Shown here one piece after another: positions 8,176 through 15,317 of a stretch of DNA of 54,211 nt. Origin of the DNA: Cloacibacillus sp. (GTDB taxonomy: Bacteria; Synergistota; Synergistia; Synergistales; Synergistaceae); the NCBI RefSeq assembly GCF_020860125.1, contig NZ_JAJBUX010000024.1, forward strand, positions 1 to 54,211. Direction: 5' to 3'. The translations under genes were made by a program, and so were the position numbers. How positions within the stretch are numbered: position 1 is the stretch's first letter; the number at the start of each line of letters is the position of its first letter. The notes below the pieces were generated by a model. That model searched no databases. It saw nothing but the letters and a program-made list of their open reading frames with translations, and was not told the DNA's origin.

Positions 8176-10471
8176 AATGACCTCCGCAATTGAAAAAATC
8201 ACACTTGACACCGCGACCTTCCACGGCGTCACGGTTGAGCCTACGCTAATAAACTTCTTCTATGGAAACAACGGCACGGGCAAGACTACAATAGCGACCG
8301 AAATCCAAACCAACAGCGGTCTTACTTGGCAACATGGCAAGTCGGCTGCCGACTACAGCGTCTTGGTTTACAATCAGGCGTTTGTCGCCGCCAACTTTCA
8401 GGACTACGACAAGCTAAAAGGCGTGTTCACCGTTGGCAAGGAAAACATCACGATTCAAAATGAGGTAGCGGAAAAGAGCGCCCAAAGAGCCGAGCAGGAA
8501 AAATTGAATACGGACAACACTACGGACAAAGAACGCAAAGAGGCGTCTCGCAATGCTCTGCTCACCTCGTTCCAAGATGACTGTTGGAGCAAGAGCAAAT
8601 CGCTTCGAGATACTTTTAACTCTGCTATCGCCGGGTTTAAGACAAAGGCTAAATTTGCAGAAAAAGCCCTTCAGGTTACAAACCCGGTACAACACGATGC
8701 CGGGGAGTTGCGAACCCTGTATGAGACGGCATTTGACCCGAATGCCACTACATATCGTGAGTTTCAGCCCACCGGCGCGACCACGAGATTAAAGGGAACG
8801 CGCGGCAACGAACTACTCAGCAAGCCTATCACGAGCAGCGGTGATTCACCTTTTGCGGACTTCATCAAAGCGATTAACGCTACCGACTGGGTGCGCCAAG
8901 GGCATGAATACTACGCCGAAGCCGCCGAAGGCGTATGCCCTTATTGCCAGCGCAAACTGCCCGACGGTTTCGAAGATGACATAGCCGCTTGTTTTGACGG
9001 GCAGTACCAAGCCGACATTAATGACCTGCTTCAGTTTCAGGAAGCCTATGCAAGCGATATGCGCGGTTTCCTTGAGGTGCTTAACGGAAACCTCCAGACC
9101 GCTTTCCCGAAACTCGACCTGACAGAGTACAAAGCTAAACTCGCGCTCTTGGAGAAAACGATAGAAGTCAACATCCAGCGGATTGCGGACAAGCTGAAAG
9201 AGCCGTCAACGGTCGTAACACTTGAAAACGTGAAGACGCTGCGTGATGAGATAAATGCCTTGATTGACAGGTTTAATCAGCAAATCCAAGCCAACAATGC
9301 CATCGTCGGCTCGAAGCGGCAAAAGCAAACCGAATGCACCACGAAAGTCTGGGAGCTCATTGCTTTTACGCTGCAGAACGAGGTTTCAGCTTACAAGACC
9401 AAACGAAAAGCAGTTGACGACGAGATAACCGCCTTGATGAAGCTAATCACCGACGGAGGCAAAGCGTCGCGGGCGTTGGAACAGGATATCGCCGACCTCA
9501 ATAAAAAAATCGTCAGCACCCTCCCGACCATCACGAGCATTAATATCTTGCTGCGCGATTCGGGCTTTCAGGGCTTTTCCCTGCGTGAAAAACGAGGGCA
9601 TCAGAATGTTTATGAAGTGGTTCGCCACAATGGGCAAGTGGCTGAGGGGTTGAGTGAGGGCGAGCGGAATTTCATAGCCTTTCTGTACTTCTACCACCTC
9701 GTGCGCGGCGGTCACGCCGATACGGAAGTGACCAAGGACAAAATCGTGGTCATCGACGACCCGGTGTCCAGTATGGACAGCAGCGTCCTCTTTATCGTCA
9801 GCACCCTTGTGAGGGAGATGGTCGGGGTCTGCTTCAATAACGTCGAGTACCGCGAACACGAACTTGAGGTGCAGGGCGACTACATCAAGCAGATATTCAT
9901 CCTAACGCACAACGTCTACTTTCATCGGGAGATAACCTACAACCAGACGAGCCGCTACCGCTGCGTGTCGTTCTTTGTGGTCAACAAGGCGAGCAACCAG
10001 TCCTCGGTCAGACTCTGCATTCGGCAAAGCCAGAAAGTGCCGACCGAGCAGGAGAACTTCAACCCCGTCCAGAATTCCTACGCCGCCCTCTGGAGCGAAT
10101 ACCGCAAGGTAGATACGGCGATTCCCATTCTGAACGTCGTCCGGCGCATTCTGGAATACTACTTCATGCAGCTTTGCGGGTACGACGGCGTGAACATCCG
10201 CAAGCGTGTTCTGGACGACCATAGGGATAAGTTCATCGAGCTGGTGGATGGCGGGCAGCCAGATTACACGAAATACCACCTCGCCTCGGCGATGCTGTCC
10301 TATATCAGCGCCAACTCCGTAGGCTTCTCGGACGGCTTGAACTACGTCGACGACTGTGCCGATATCAGCCTATACAAGACGGTCTTCAAGCTGATATTCG
10401 AGGCTCTGGAGCAGGAGCAGCACTACAAGATGATGATGGGCGAGGAAGAAGAAACCGCCCAATCAGTGTAA
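8165..10471 (+). CDS. AAA_13 family ATPase, RloC/PrrC-like
   Basis: A 768-residue ABC/SMC-type ATPase. Walker A GNNGTGKTT starts at 34, the ABC signature LSEGERN at 496, and Walker B VVIDDPVSSMD has the catalytic pair D531/D532. Helical regions flank a CPYC pair (C258, C261) that resembles the zinc hook of RloC-type proteins. Such AAA_13 proteins include the tRNA anticodon nucleases PrrC and RloC, which pair with restriction systems and respond to phage. An RRILE segment (660-664) in the C-terminal part has an Arg-Glu spacing of four, as in the PrrC active site, but I cannot align the rest, so nuclease activity is only a possibility. Start ATG 8165 has AGGAG upstream and overlaps DUF2130; ATG 8177 is an alternative. 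Confidence 0.75.
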   Translation: MNTKMTSAIEKITLDTATFHGVTVEPTLINFFYGNNGTGKTTIATEIQTNSGLTWQHGKSAADYSVLVYNQAFVAANFQDYDKLKGVFTVGKENITIQNEVAEKSAQRAEQEKLNTDNTTDKERKEASRNALLTSFQDDCWSKSKSLRDTFNSAIAGFKTKAKFAEKALQVTNPVQHDAGELRTLYETAFDPNATTYREFQPTGATTRLKGTRGNELLSKPITSSGDSPFADFIKAINATDWVRQGHEYYAEAAEGVCPYCQRKLPDGFEDDIAACFDGQYQADINDLLQFQEAYASDMRGFLEVLNGNLQTAFPKLDLTEYKAKLALLEKTIEVNIQRIADKLKEPSTVVTLENVKTLRDEINALIDRFNQQIQANNAIVGSKRQKQTECTTKVWELIAFTLQNEVSAYKTKRKAVDDEITALMKLITDGGKASRALEQDIADLNKKIVSTLPTITSINILLRDSGFQGFSLREKRGHQNVYEVVRHNGQVAEGLSEGERNFIAFLYFYHLVRGGHADTEVTKDKIVVIDDPVSSMDSSVLFIVSTLVREMVGVCFNNVEYREHELEVQGDYIKQIFILTHNVYFHREITYNQTSRYRCVSFFVVNKASNQSSVRLCIRQSQKVPTEQENFNPVQNSYAALWSEYRKVDTAIPILNVVRRILEYYFMQLCGYDGVNIRKRVLDDHRDKFIELVDGGQPDYTKYHLASAMLSYISANSVGFSDGLNYVDDCADISLYKTVFKLIFEALEQEQHYKMMMGEEEETAQSV

Positions 10472-10492
10472 ACATAAAGCAGGAGGAATATT

Positions 10493-10996
10493 ATGGCAAA
10501 CAGAACTGGAACGTACGTCGCTTTTGACGGCTTAGGCATGACTGACCCCACGAAGTCGGATTTTAGGTACTACGCAACCATCAAAGCGTGGTGCGCAAAT
10601 AGCAACATCGAGTTCAACATCACGAACAGCCACGAGAAGACTTATGCTGTGAGGGATACAAGTTCAAAGGCTACGCTTTATTCGCGGATTCAAGAGAGGC
10701 TGCGGGCATCGAAGAATATGTTGGTTATTCTCACCAGTGACACGCGCTACACGGGGAGCGTACTCTCGTATGAAATTGAGCAGGCAATAGACAACTACAA
10801 GTTGCCGCTCATTATTGCGTATCCTGGATACACGTCTATCCTGGACGTCGATTCTCATAAGGACGTGTGGCCGAAGGCACTAGCAGAGCGTATCGGTAAG
10901 GCAGGAACAGAGGCGATACATATCGCATTCAACAAGGACTGCATTTTAGCCGCCGTTAAGCAGTTCTCGGTAAACGGAGAGCATTTGAGGCGGTAA
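10493..10996 (+). CDS. thsB1: ThsB-like TIR-domain protein, first copy (Thoeris)
   Basis: A 167-residue single-domain protein of the TIR-like (MTH538/DUF1863) family used by Thoeris defence systems. The N-terminal strand TYVAFDG, the segment FRYYATIKAW, and the helix VLSYEIEQAI with the candidate catalytic glutamate E94 fit this fold. In Thoeris, ThsB proteins sense infection and convert NAD into a cyclic or amino-acid-conjugated ADP-ribose signal. AGGAGG lies just upstream, and only 21 bases separate it from the ATPase gene. The paired ThsB and the macro-domain effector downstream place it in a type II-like Thoeris set. Confidence 0.83.
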   Translation: MANRTGTYVAFDGLGMTDPTKSDFRYYATIKAWCANSNIEFNITNSHEKTYAVRDTSSKATLYSRIQERLRASKNMLVILTSDTRYTGSVLSYEIEQAIDNYKLPLIIAYPGYTSILDVDSHKDVWPKALAERIGKAGTEAIHIAFNKDCILAAVKQFSVNGEHLRR

Positions 10997-11055
10997 GCAA
11001 TATTACAGCAGAGATACATACGTGTCTTGGGGCTTGATAAAATAAGGAGGGCAGC

Positions 11056-11559
11056 ATGGCTTACAGAAACAAGACTTATATCGCCTTTGATGGTGATACA
11101 GATATGTTCTACTATCGGACTTTGCAGATGTGGAAGTCAAATGACAATATCGACTTCGATTTTTACGATGCCCACGACTTGAGTACGGCAAAGGACACAA
11201 GCCTTACCGAATCTATAAAGAACCAACTTCGGGTTAGGTTTGACAATTCAAAAGTGTTTATGATTCTTGTGGGCGATAACACCAAGTGGAATAGAAAATT
11301 CATTCCTTGGGAGATTGAGCAGGCATTGAATCGTGATTTACCAATTATCGTTGTTTACATCAACGGTTCGCGGCAGAAAGACGACAGCAAATGCCCTACA
11401 TCCCTGAGAGATGCGTTGGCAGTGCATATTCCTTTCAAGGCCAGCATTATGCAGTACGCTTTTGAACATTGTCCTGCTTCGCATGATACCTATAAAACAA
11501 AGGGTGATACAGGAGCGTACTATTATAAGGATGAACGCTATAAAAGCCTTGGGTTGTGA
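11056..11559 (+). CDS. thsB2: ThsB-like TIR-domain protein, second copy (Thoeris)
   Basis: A 167-residue TIR-like protein with the same plan as its neighbour: TYIAFDGDTD at the N-terminus, YYRTLQMWKSNDNIDFDF, then FIPWEIEQAL with the candidate catalytic glutamate E86. It is only distantly similar to thsB1 outside these motifs and has a longer C-terminal tail. Different ThsB copies in one locus are known to respond to different phages; that is an inference here. AAGGAGG precedes ATG 11056. Base composition is more AT-rich than the restriction genes, so the Thoeris set may have a separate origin. Confidence 0.83.
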   Translation: MAYRNKTYIAFDGDTDMFYYRTLQMWKSNDNIDFDFYDAHDLSTAKDTSLTESIKNQLRVRFDNSKVFMILVGDNTKWNRKFIPWEIEQALNRDLPIIVVYINGSRQKDDSKCPTSLRDALAVHIPFKASIMQYAFEHCPASHDTYKTKGDTGAYYYKDERYKSLGL

Positions 11560-11567
11560 GGTGTATA

Positions 11568-12398
11568 ATGAAAGTGCCGTTTTTTGACAAGAGAATTTTG
11601 CATCAGTTCTATAGAGTGCTGAGTGCGATAAGTGTTTTGACATCAATAGTATTTCTTTTCGTTGACATTGATGCGAGATACAAACTGGGTATTGGCATTG
11701 CAGTTCTGGCTTTGCTTGTCGCCCTCTATATTGGCATGTGGATTTTCGCGAATAAACGACGAGTCATTACTCTGAAAATCAACACATCAGAAGTAGAGGT
11801 GAAATTTGGCGATATTTTTGAAGAGCAGGCAGACCTTAAAGCCATCGGCTTCAATGAGTATTTTGATACGCAAGTTGATAACAACATCATTTCAGCGACT
11901 TCCTTGCATGGGCAATACATTGAGAAGTTTTACAAGGATAAGGTTAGCGAGCTGGATTCCATGATTTCAGCCGACACCCATCTGCCCGACGCATATATTG
12001 GCGAGAATAGCGGTCGAATCCAAGAAAAAAAAGGAAAATACAAACTCGGTACTATCTGTGTTGCAAATGACTACTTGCTCACGGCTCTGAGCCGTTTCGA
12101 TGAGAATAATAAAGCCTATCTTGAAATAAACGACTACATCAATTGCCTTCTAAATTTTTGGAACGAAGTTGACAGGGTCTATGCAGGGAGAACAGTTGCC
12201 TTGCCCATATTAGGCTCTGGTATCACTCGTTTTAAAGGGTATGAAAGTATCACCGACCAAGAATTGCTCGAACTCATTATTTGGACTTTTAAGGTTAGCC
12301 GTATCAAGTTCACTTATCCATCCAAAGCAAAAATAGTTGTGTACGAAAAGAAAAGCGAACGCATTAACCTGTTGCGGCTGAAAGATTTGGAAACATGA
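11568..12398 (+). CDS. thsA: Two-helix membrane protein with macro domain (type II Thoeris effector, ThsA-like)
   Basis: A 276-residue protein with two N-terminal membrane helices (about 14-33 and 41-60) and a cytoplasmic macro-like domain (about 75-260). The macro-type nucleotide-binding loops are seen as SATSLHG near 109-115 and LPILGSGITRFKG near 212-224. This is the domain plan of type II Thoeris effectors, in which the macro domain binds the TIR-made ADP-ribose signal and the membrane part disrupts the cell. ATG 11568 is chosen because GAGGTG lies just upstream; GTG 11556 would overlap thsB2. It starts eight bases after thsB2, so all three genes are co-transcribed. Confidence 0.8.
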   Translation: MKVPFFDKRILHQFYRVLSAISVLTSIVFLFVDIDARYKLGIGIAVLALLVALYIGMWIFANKRRVITLKINTSEVEVKFGDIFEEQADLKAIGFNEYFDTQVDNNIISATSLHGQYIEKFYKDKVSELDSMISADTHLPDAYIGENSGRIQEKKGKYKLGTICVANDYLLTALSRFDENNKAYLEINDYINCLLNFWNEVDRVYAGRTVALPILGSGITRFKGYESITDQELLELIIWTFKVSRIKFTYPSKAKIVVYEKKSERINLLRLKDLET

Positions 12399-12405
12399 AG
12401 ATAAC

Positions 12406-12450
12406 AAAAAAAGCCCGTGGACACCGATAAAATCGGCATCCACGGGCTTT
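12406..12450. terminator. Terminator closing the defence operon
   Basis: GCCCGTGGA (12413-12421) pairs with TCCACGGGC (12439-12447), extended by an A-run and T-run on either side and by an inner CCGAT/ATCGG stem. It lies just after the macro-domain gene and could stop transcription from either side. Confidence 0.85.
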
Positions 12451-12513
12451 GGATAAAAAATCCCTATCTCACCCCGCCTTTCGCAGCGGGGGTGTTTTTC
12501 TCTTGAAGATAGC

Positions 12514-12753
12514 AAACCGCGATTTAGCTTCTAGCCCTGATAGCCTCCCTCTCCGAGGGAGGTGGATCGCCGTCGCTTTTGCGGCGAGACGGAAGGAGTG
12601 TTGCTCTGTATGGCGCGGTTTCCGCGCCATACAGAGCCCGCGGCGGGAGCCGCGGGAGAACCTAAGGTCAACTCTCCCTCAGTCTCGGCGAAAAACATCG
12701 CCGAGCCAGCTCCCTCACAGAGGGCGCCAAAAACCTGTGCTAAACCGCAATTT
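12514..12753. repeat. MITE-like palindromic element
   Basis: No gene is supported here. The stretch is built of nested inverted repeats. Outer arms AAACCGCGATTTAGC (12514-12528) and GCTAAACCGCAATTT (12739-12753) match in 12 of 15 positions as inverted copies. Inner arms of about 55 bases (12543-12598 and 12674-12728), each with its own small hairpins, are imperfect inverted copies. The centre holds a perfect 15-bp hairpin (12604-12636) and an 8-bp one (12637-12656). There is no transposase. This is the look of a non-autonomous mobile repeat. Inner-arm motifs of this kind (CTCCCTC, TCGGCG) are common in intergenic repeats of gut anaerobes, from memory. Confidence 0.7.
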
Positions 12754-12773
12754 ATCTTTTTCCCAACCAAAGG

Positions 12774-12902
12774 TAAATCGGCGTTTAGAAGTGCGAGTTG
12801 CTAAATAAAATGGTGGTTCCGATACCGGAGCCGTATCTTCATACGGCGAGGATTCGGAGCCACCGTTTTATGACGCAAATCGTGCTTATAAACGCCGATT
12901 TA
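12774..12902. repeat. Second palindromic element with internal hairpin
   Basis: Arms of 22 bases (12774-12795 and 12881-12902) match in 19 of 22 positions as inverted copies. Inside lies a hairpin pairing GGTGGTTCCGA (12812-12822) with TCGGAGCCACC (12854-12864) and an inner GCCGTAT/ATACGGC stem. It ends eight bases from the stop of the convergent iron-transporter gene, so it may also act as that gene's terminator. Confidence 0.6.
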
Positions 12903-12909
12903 CGGTGAG

Positions 12910-13776
12910 TTACATGGAGATACCCAGTACTTTCTGAGCTCCCCATCCTATCAGGAACGATAGAGCCGCGACCCCGAAGCTGATGCAGATCATCTCCCTG
13001 AATGCGGGGGTAAACGGCTCTTTGCGCACCACCGATACATAGAAGGTAAAGAGCATGATGACGATGGCCGCGTTGACGAGACAGCCGGCGAGCGCGGCGA
13101 GCGGCGAGCTGATAAAGGCATAGGGCACAAGCAGCATGCAGACCGCGAACATATAGGCGATGCCCGTATAGACGGCGGCCTTCAGCGGATGATGCTCGCC
13201 GGGATCGTTCTTTTTCGCGAGATACTCGGAGGCCGCCATCGACAGCGTCGCGGCGCTGCCGGTGATGAAACCTGCCATACAGATAACCGTGGAGTTGCCG
13301 AGCGCGAAGGTGAACCCCGCAAGCGCCCCCGTCAGTTCGACAAGCGCGTCGTTGATCCCGAGCACCATCGAGCTGATATACTTGAGCCGCTCGTCGTCGA
13401 CCATCGCGATGAGCTCGCGCTCGTGTTCCTCTTCCTCCGCATATATCTTGAGCGCTTCCGGCACATCCTCGGCAATCCGCGCGTATTCGACCTGCGCCTT
13501 CTCCTCCCCCGTCTCCATGAGGTTGATTACGAAGGTAAGGCCAAAGAGCAGGCCGCAGATACGGTAAAAGAGGATCTTGATCCCGTTGGGTTTCGGCATA
13601 CAGCCGGTGTAACGGCTCCAGATCTCGGCGTGCCTTCCCTCCTCCGCGGAGATCTTTGCTAACACCTGAGCGTTCTCCTTCCCCGCGTGACGCGCCATGT
13701 GCGCGTATATGACATGTTCCGTAACTTCGTTCAGCTGCATAGTTTTGATCGTTTCAAGCACATCTTTGTTCATCAT
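12910..13776 (-). CDS. Rubrerythrin-VIT1/CCC1 fusion, metal transporter
   Basis: A 288-residue membrane protein with an N-terminal ferritin-like (rubrerythrin) domain and a C-terminal VIT1/CCC1-type iron/manganese transporter domain. Diiron-type residues appear in EVTEHVIYAHMARH and ISAEEGRHAEIW (about 16-55). The transporter part has GINDALVELTGALAGFTFAL and five predicted membrane helices, with the conserved MAASEYLAKK segment. Such fusions (MbfA-like) export iron, or manganese, from the cytoplasm. ATG 13776 follows a GCGGTG ribosome site; upstream TTG 13818 is less likely. It stands alone and faces the defence island. Confidence 0.85.
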   Translation of the reverse strand: MMNKDVLETIKTMQLNEVTEHVIYAHMARHAGKENAQVLAKISAEEGRHAEIWSRYTGCMPKPNGIKILFYRICGLLFGLTFVINLMETGEEKAQVEYARIAEDVPEALKIYAEEEEHERELIAMVDDERLKYISSMVLGINDALVELTGALAGFTFALGNSTVICMAGFITGSAATLSMAASEYLAKKNDPGEHHPLKAAVYTGIAYMFAVCMLLVPYAFISSPLAALAGCLVNAAIVIMLFTFYVSVVRKEPFTPAFREMICISFGVAALSFLIGWGAQKVLGISM

Positions 13777-13825
13777 AAAGGCACCGCCGTATCCTATTTT
13801 TAACAGAAATTTTAACAAGCAGCTA

Positions 13826-13855
13826 TTGACCTCATAATAAAAACCTCCCTATAAT
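13826..13855 (+). promoter_or_regulatory. Sigma-70-type promoter
   Basis: TTGACC at 13826-13831 and TATAAT at 13850-13855 with an 18-base spacer, about 30 bases before the start of the secreted protein gene at 13886. Confidence 0.7.
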
Positions 13856-13885
13856 GCGGCAATTACACCTTAAGGAGGCCAATTA

Positions 13886-14422
13886 ATGAATAAAATAGCC
13901 CTTTTCATCTGCCTTGTCTATTATATAGCGATATCGTCCCTTTCTCCAGCGGAGGCGGCGACGGCTAAAGAATTCGCCGCCGCGCACGGATGCCGCATAG
14001 ACGCGGACGCCCTCGCGCTGATGGAGTCGCTCGGGGAGCTGACCTACCTTGACTCGGCCTTTATCCTGCGTATCGCGCCTCTGCCGTCGGAGAGACAGCG
14101 CACACTAACGCTGCTGCTCGCCTCCGACGGACACATGACCGTCGAGAAGCTCAAGCGCACGCCTCTTGCCGTCGTCGTGCCGGAAGACCCCGGCGACATC
14201 ATTCCTCTGTTATATGAACTATTGAGGGAGGATTACTGGCGCGGCTGGCTGAGGCGCCATTCCTTTATGGCTGAGGTAAAGATGAAGGAATGGCGCGGCA
14301 CCGCGAAGAGGCGCTTTACCGACCCGGAGCTCGCGGTAAGACTGATAGATATCTTTTTTCAGAAGAAAGAGGGGCAATATGACGGCGCCTCCGTAATTTA
14401 TACGAGTGAAATAAAAAAATAA
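13886..14422 (+). CDS. Secreted protein of unknown function
   Basis: A 178-residue protein with a signal peptide (NKIALFICLVYYIAISSLS, cleavage likely after SPAEA near residue 24). The mature part is about 150 residues, helical and charged, with no motif that I recognise; it ends in a lysine-rich tail. AAGGAGG lies before the ATG and a good promoter lies further upstream. The downstream gene has its own candidate promoter, so this looks like a single-gene unit. It is most likely periplasmic. Confidence 0.75.
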   Translation: MNKIALFICLVYYIAISSLSPAEAATAKEFAAAHGCRIDADALALMESLGELTYLDSAFILRIAPLPSERQRTLTLLLASDGHMTVEKLKRTPLAVVVPEDPGDIIPLLYELLREDYWRGWLRRHSFMAEVKMKEWRGTAKRRFTDPELAVRLIDIFFQKKEGQYDGASVIYTSEIKK

Positions 14423-14463
14423 CAGTTTGTTAGAAATTATCAATAGCAAATTATTAAAAATTA

Positions 14464-14492
14464 TTGACAGATAGTTATAAAAATGCGAGAAT
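14464..14492 (+). promoter_or_regulatory. Candidate promoter for the Synerg-CTERM gene
   Basis: TTGACA at 14464-14469 and GAGAAT at 14487-14492 with a 17-base spacer, about 65 bases before ATG 14556. The -35 box is perfect and the -10 box weak. Confidence 0.45.
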
Positions 14493-14555
14493 ACCCTCAA
14501 TGTTAGCTGGTTGTTAATATCAATATTGGGAAAAAACTTAGGGAGGAATTTCCAG

Positions 14556-15209
14556 ATGAAAAAGTTATTAGTTCTCGTCTATGTATGTGCAGTGCTTGTA
14601 TTGTCGTCGTCAGCCGCAATGGCGGAAGACGCGGGACACGGCGGCCATGTAGCGCCGGAGCCGCCGGACGCCTCAAAGTTCGTCGATGTAAAGATAGCTT
14701 CGTCTGATATTAAAATCGCCACCCCTGATACAGGGTCGATAGAGGTGCAGAGTGTAACTCCGATTCTGGAGACAGGTATCACCACGATAACGACATCCGG
14801 TAAATTCTACGTCAGCGATGCCGGCAAAAAGCCTTCGCTGCTGGGCGGTTTCACCCTCGATATAAAGCACAAGGAAGAAGATAAAAATGCTGCGATCGAT
14901 ATAGCGCTTCCTTCAGTACAAGAAATGGGACTGAAAGAGGTCCCCGCTTTCGCCTGGATACAGGATAAGGATCAGACCACCGGCGAAGCAACCGACAGCT
15001 ATTCAAGATATTCTATTGAGAGCACTACCGGCGGCCTTACTGTAAAAGGCGTAGTGCTGAGCAAACACTTCTCGGAGGCGAACGTGCTCGTCGGCAATGA
15101 GACCAACACCAGTACACACGGCGGCGGTTCCAGCGGCTGCAACGCGGCGGCCCTTCCGATCGTTGTCCTCCTAACGGCTCTTCCGCTTCTCTGCTTCCGC
15201 AGGAAGTAA
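14556..15209 (+). CDS. Synerg-CTERM sorting-domain protein
   Basis: A 217-residue exported protein. It has a signal peptide (KKLLVLVYVCAVLVLSSSAA, cleaved near AMA-ED), a histidine/glycine-rich start (DAGHGGHVAPEP), a beta-rich middle, and a C-terminal tripartite tail: GGGSSGCN, a hydrophobic stretch (AAALPIVVLLTALPLL) and a basic FRRK end. This tail is the Synerg-CTERM type of sorting signal, in which the GCN cysteine is thought to be the processing or attachment site; it is characteristic of Synergistota. ATG 14556 is chosen because GGGAGGAATT precedes it; an in-frame start at 14511 lacks a ribosome site. The role of the mature domain is unknown. Confidence 0.85.
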   Translation: MKKLLVLVYVCAVLVLSSSAAMAEDAGHGGHVAPEPPDASKFVDVKIASSDIKIATPDTGSIEVQSVTPILETGITTITTSGKFYVSDAGKKPSLLGGFTLDIKHKEEDKNAAIDIALPSVQEMGLKEVPAFAWIQDKDQTTGEATDSYSRYSIESTTGGLTVKGVVLSKHFSEANVLVGNETNTSTHGGGSSGCNAAALPIVVLLTALPLLCFRRK

Positions 15210-15241
15210 CGCGCCAGGAGCACTGATCAAAACATATAGAA

Positions 15242-15274
15242 ATATGCCCCTTCGCGGTGAAGGGGCATATTTTT
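15242..15274 (+). terminator. Rho-independent terminator
   Basis: ATATGCCCCTTC (15242-15253) pairs perfectly with GAAGGGGCATAT (15259-15270) around a five-base loop, followed by TTTT. It ends the Synerg-CTERM transcript. Confidence 0.88.
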
Positions 15275-15317
15275 CAGCCGTTCGCGGTCATCCCTATAAG
15301 GCGGAGAGTAGAAAAAT

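Noticed and set aside
12541..12808. Small open frames across the palindromic element
   Set aside because: They run through hairpin repeats on both strands, with no ribosome sites and no recognisable protein features.
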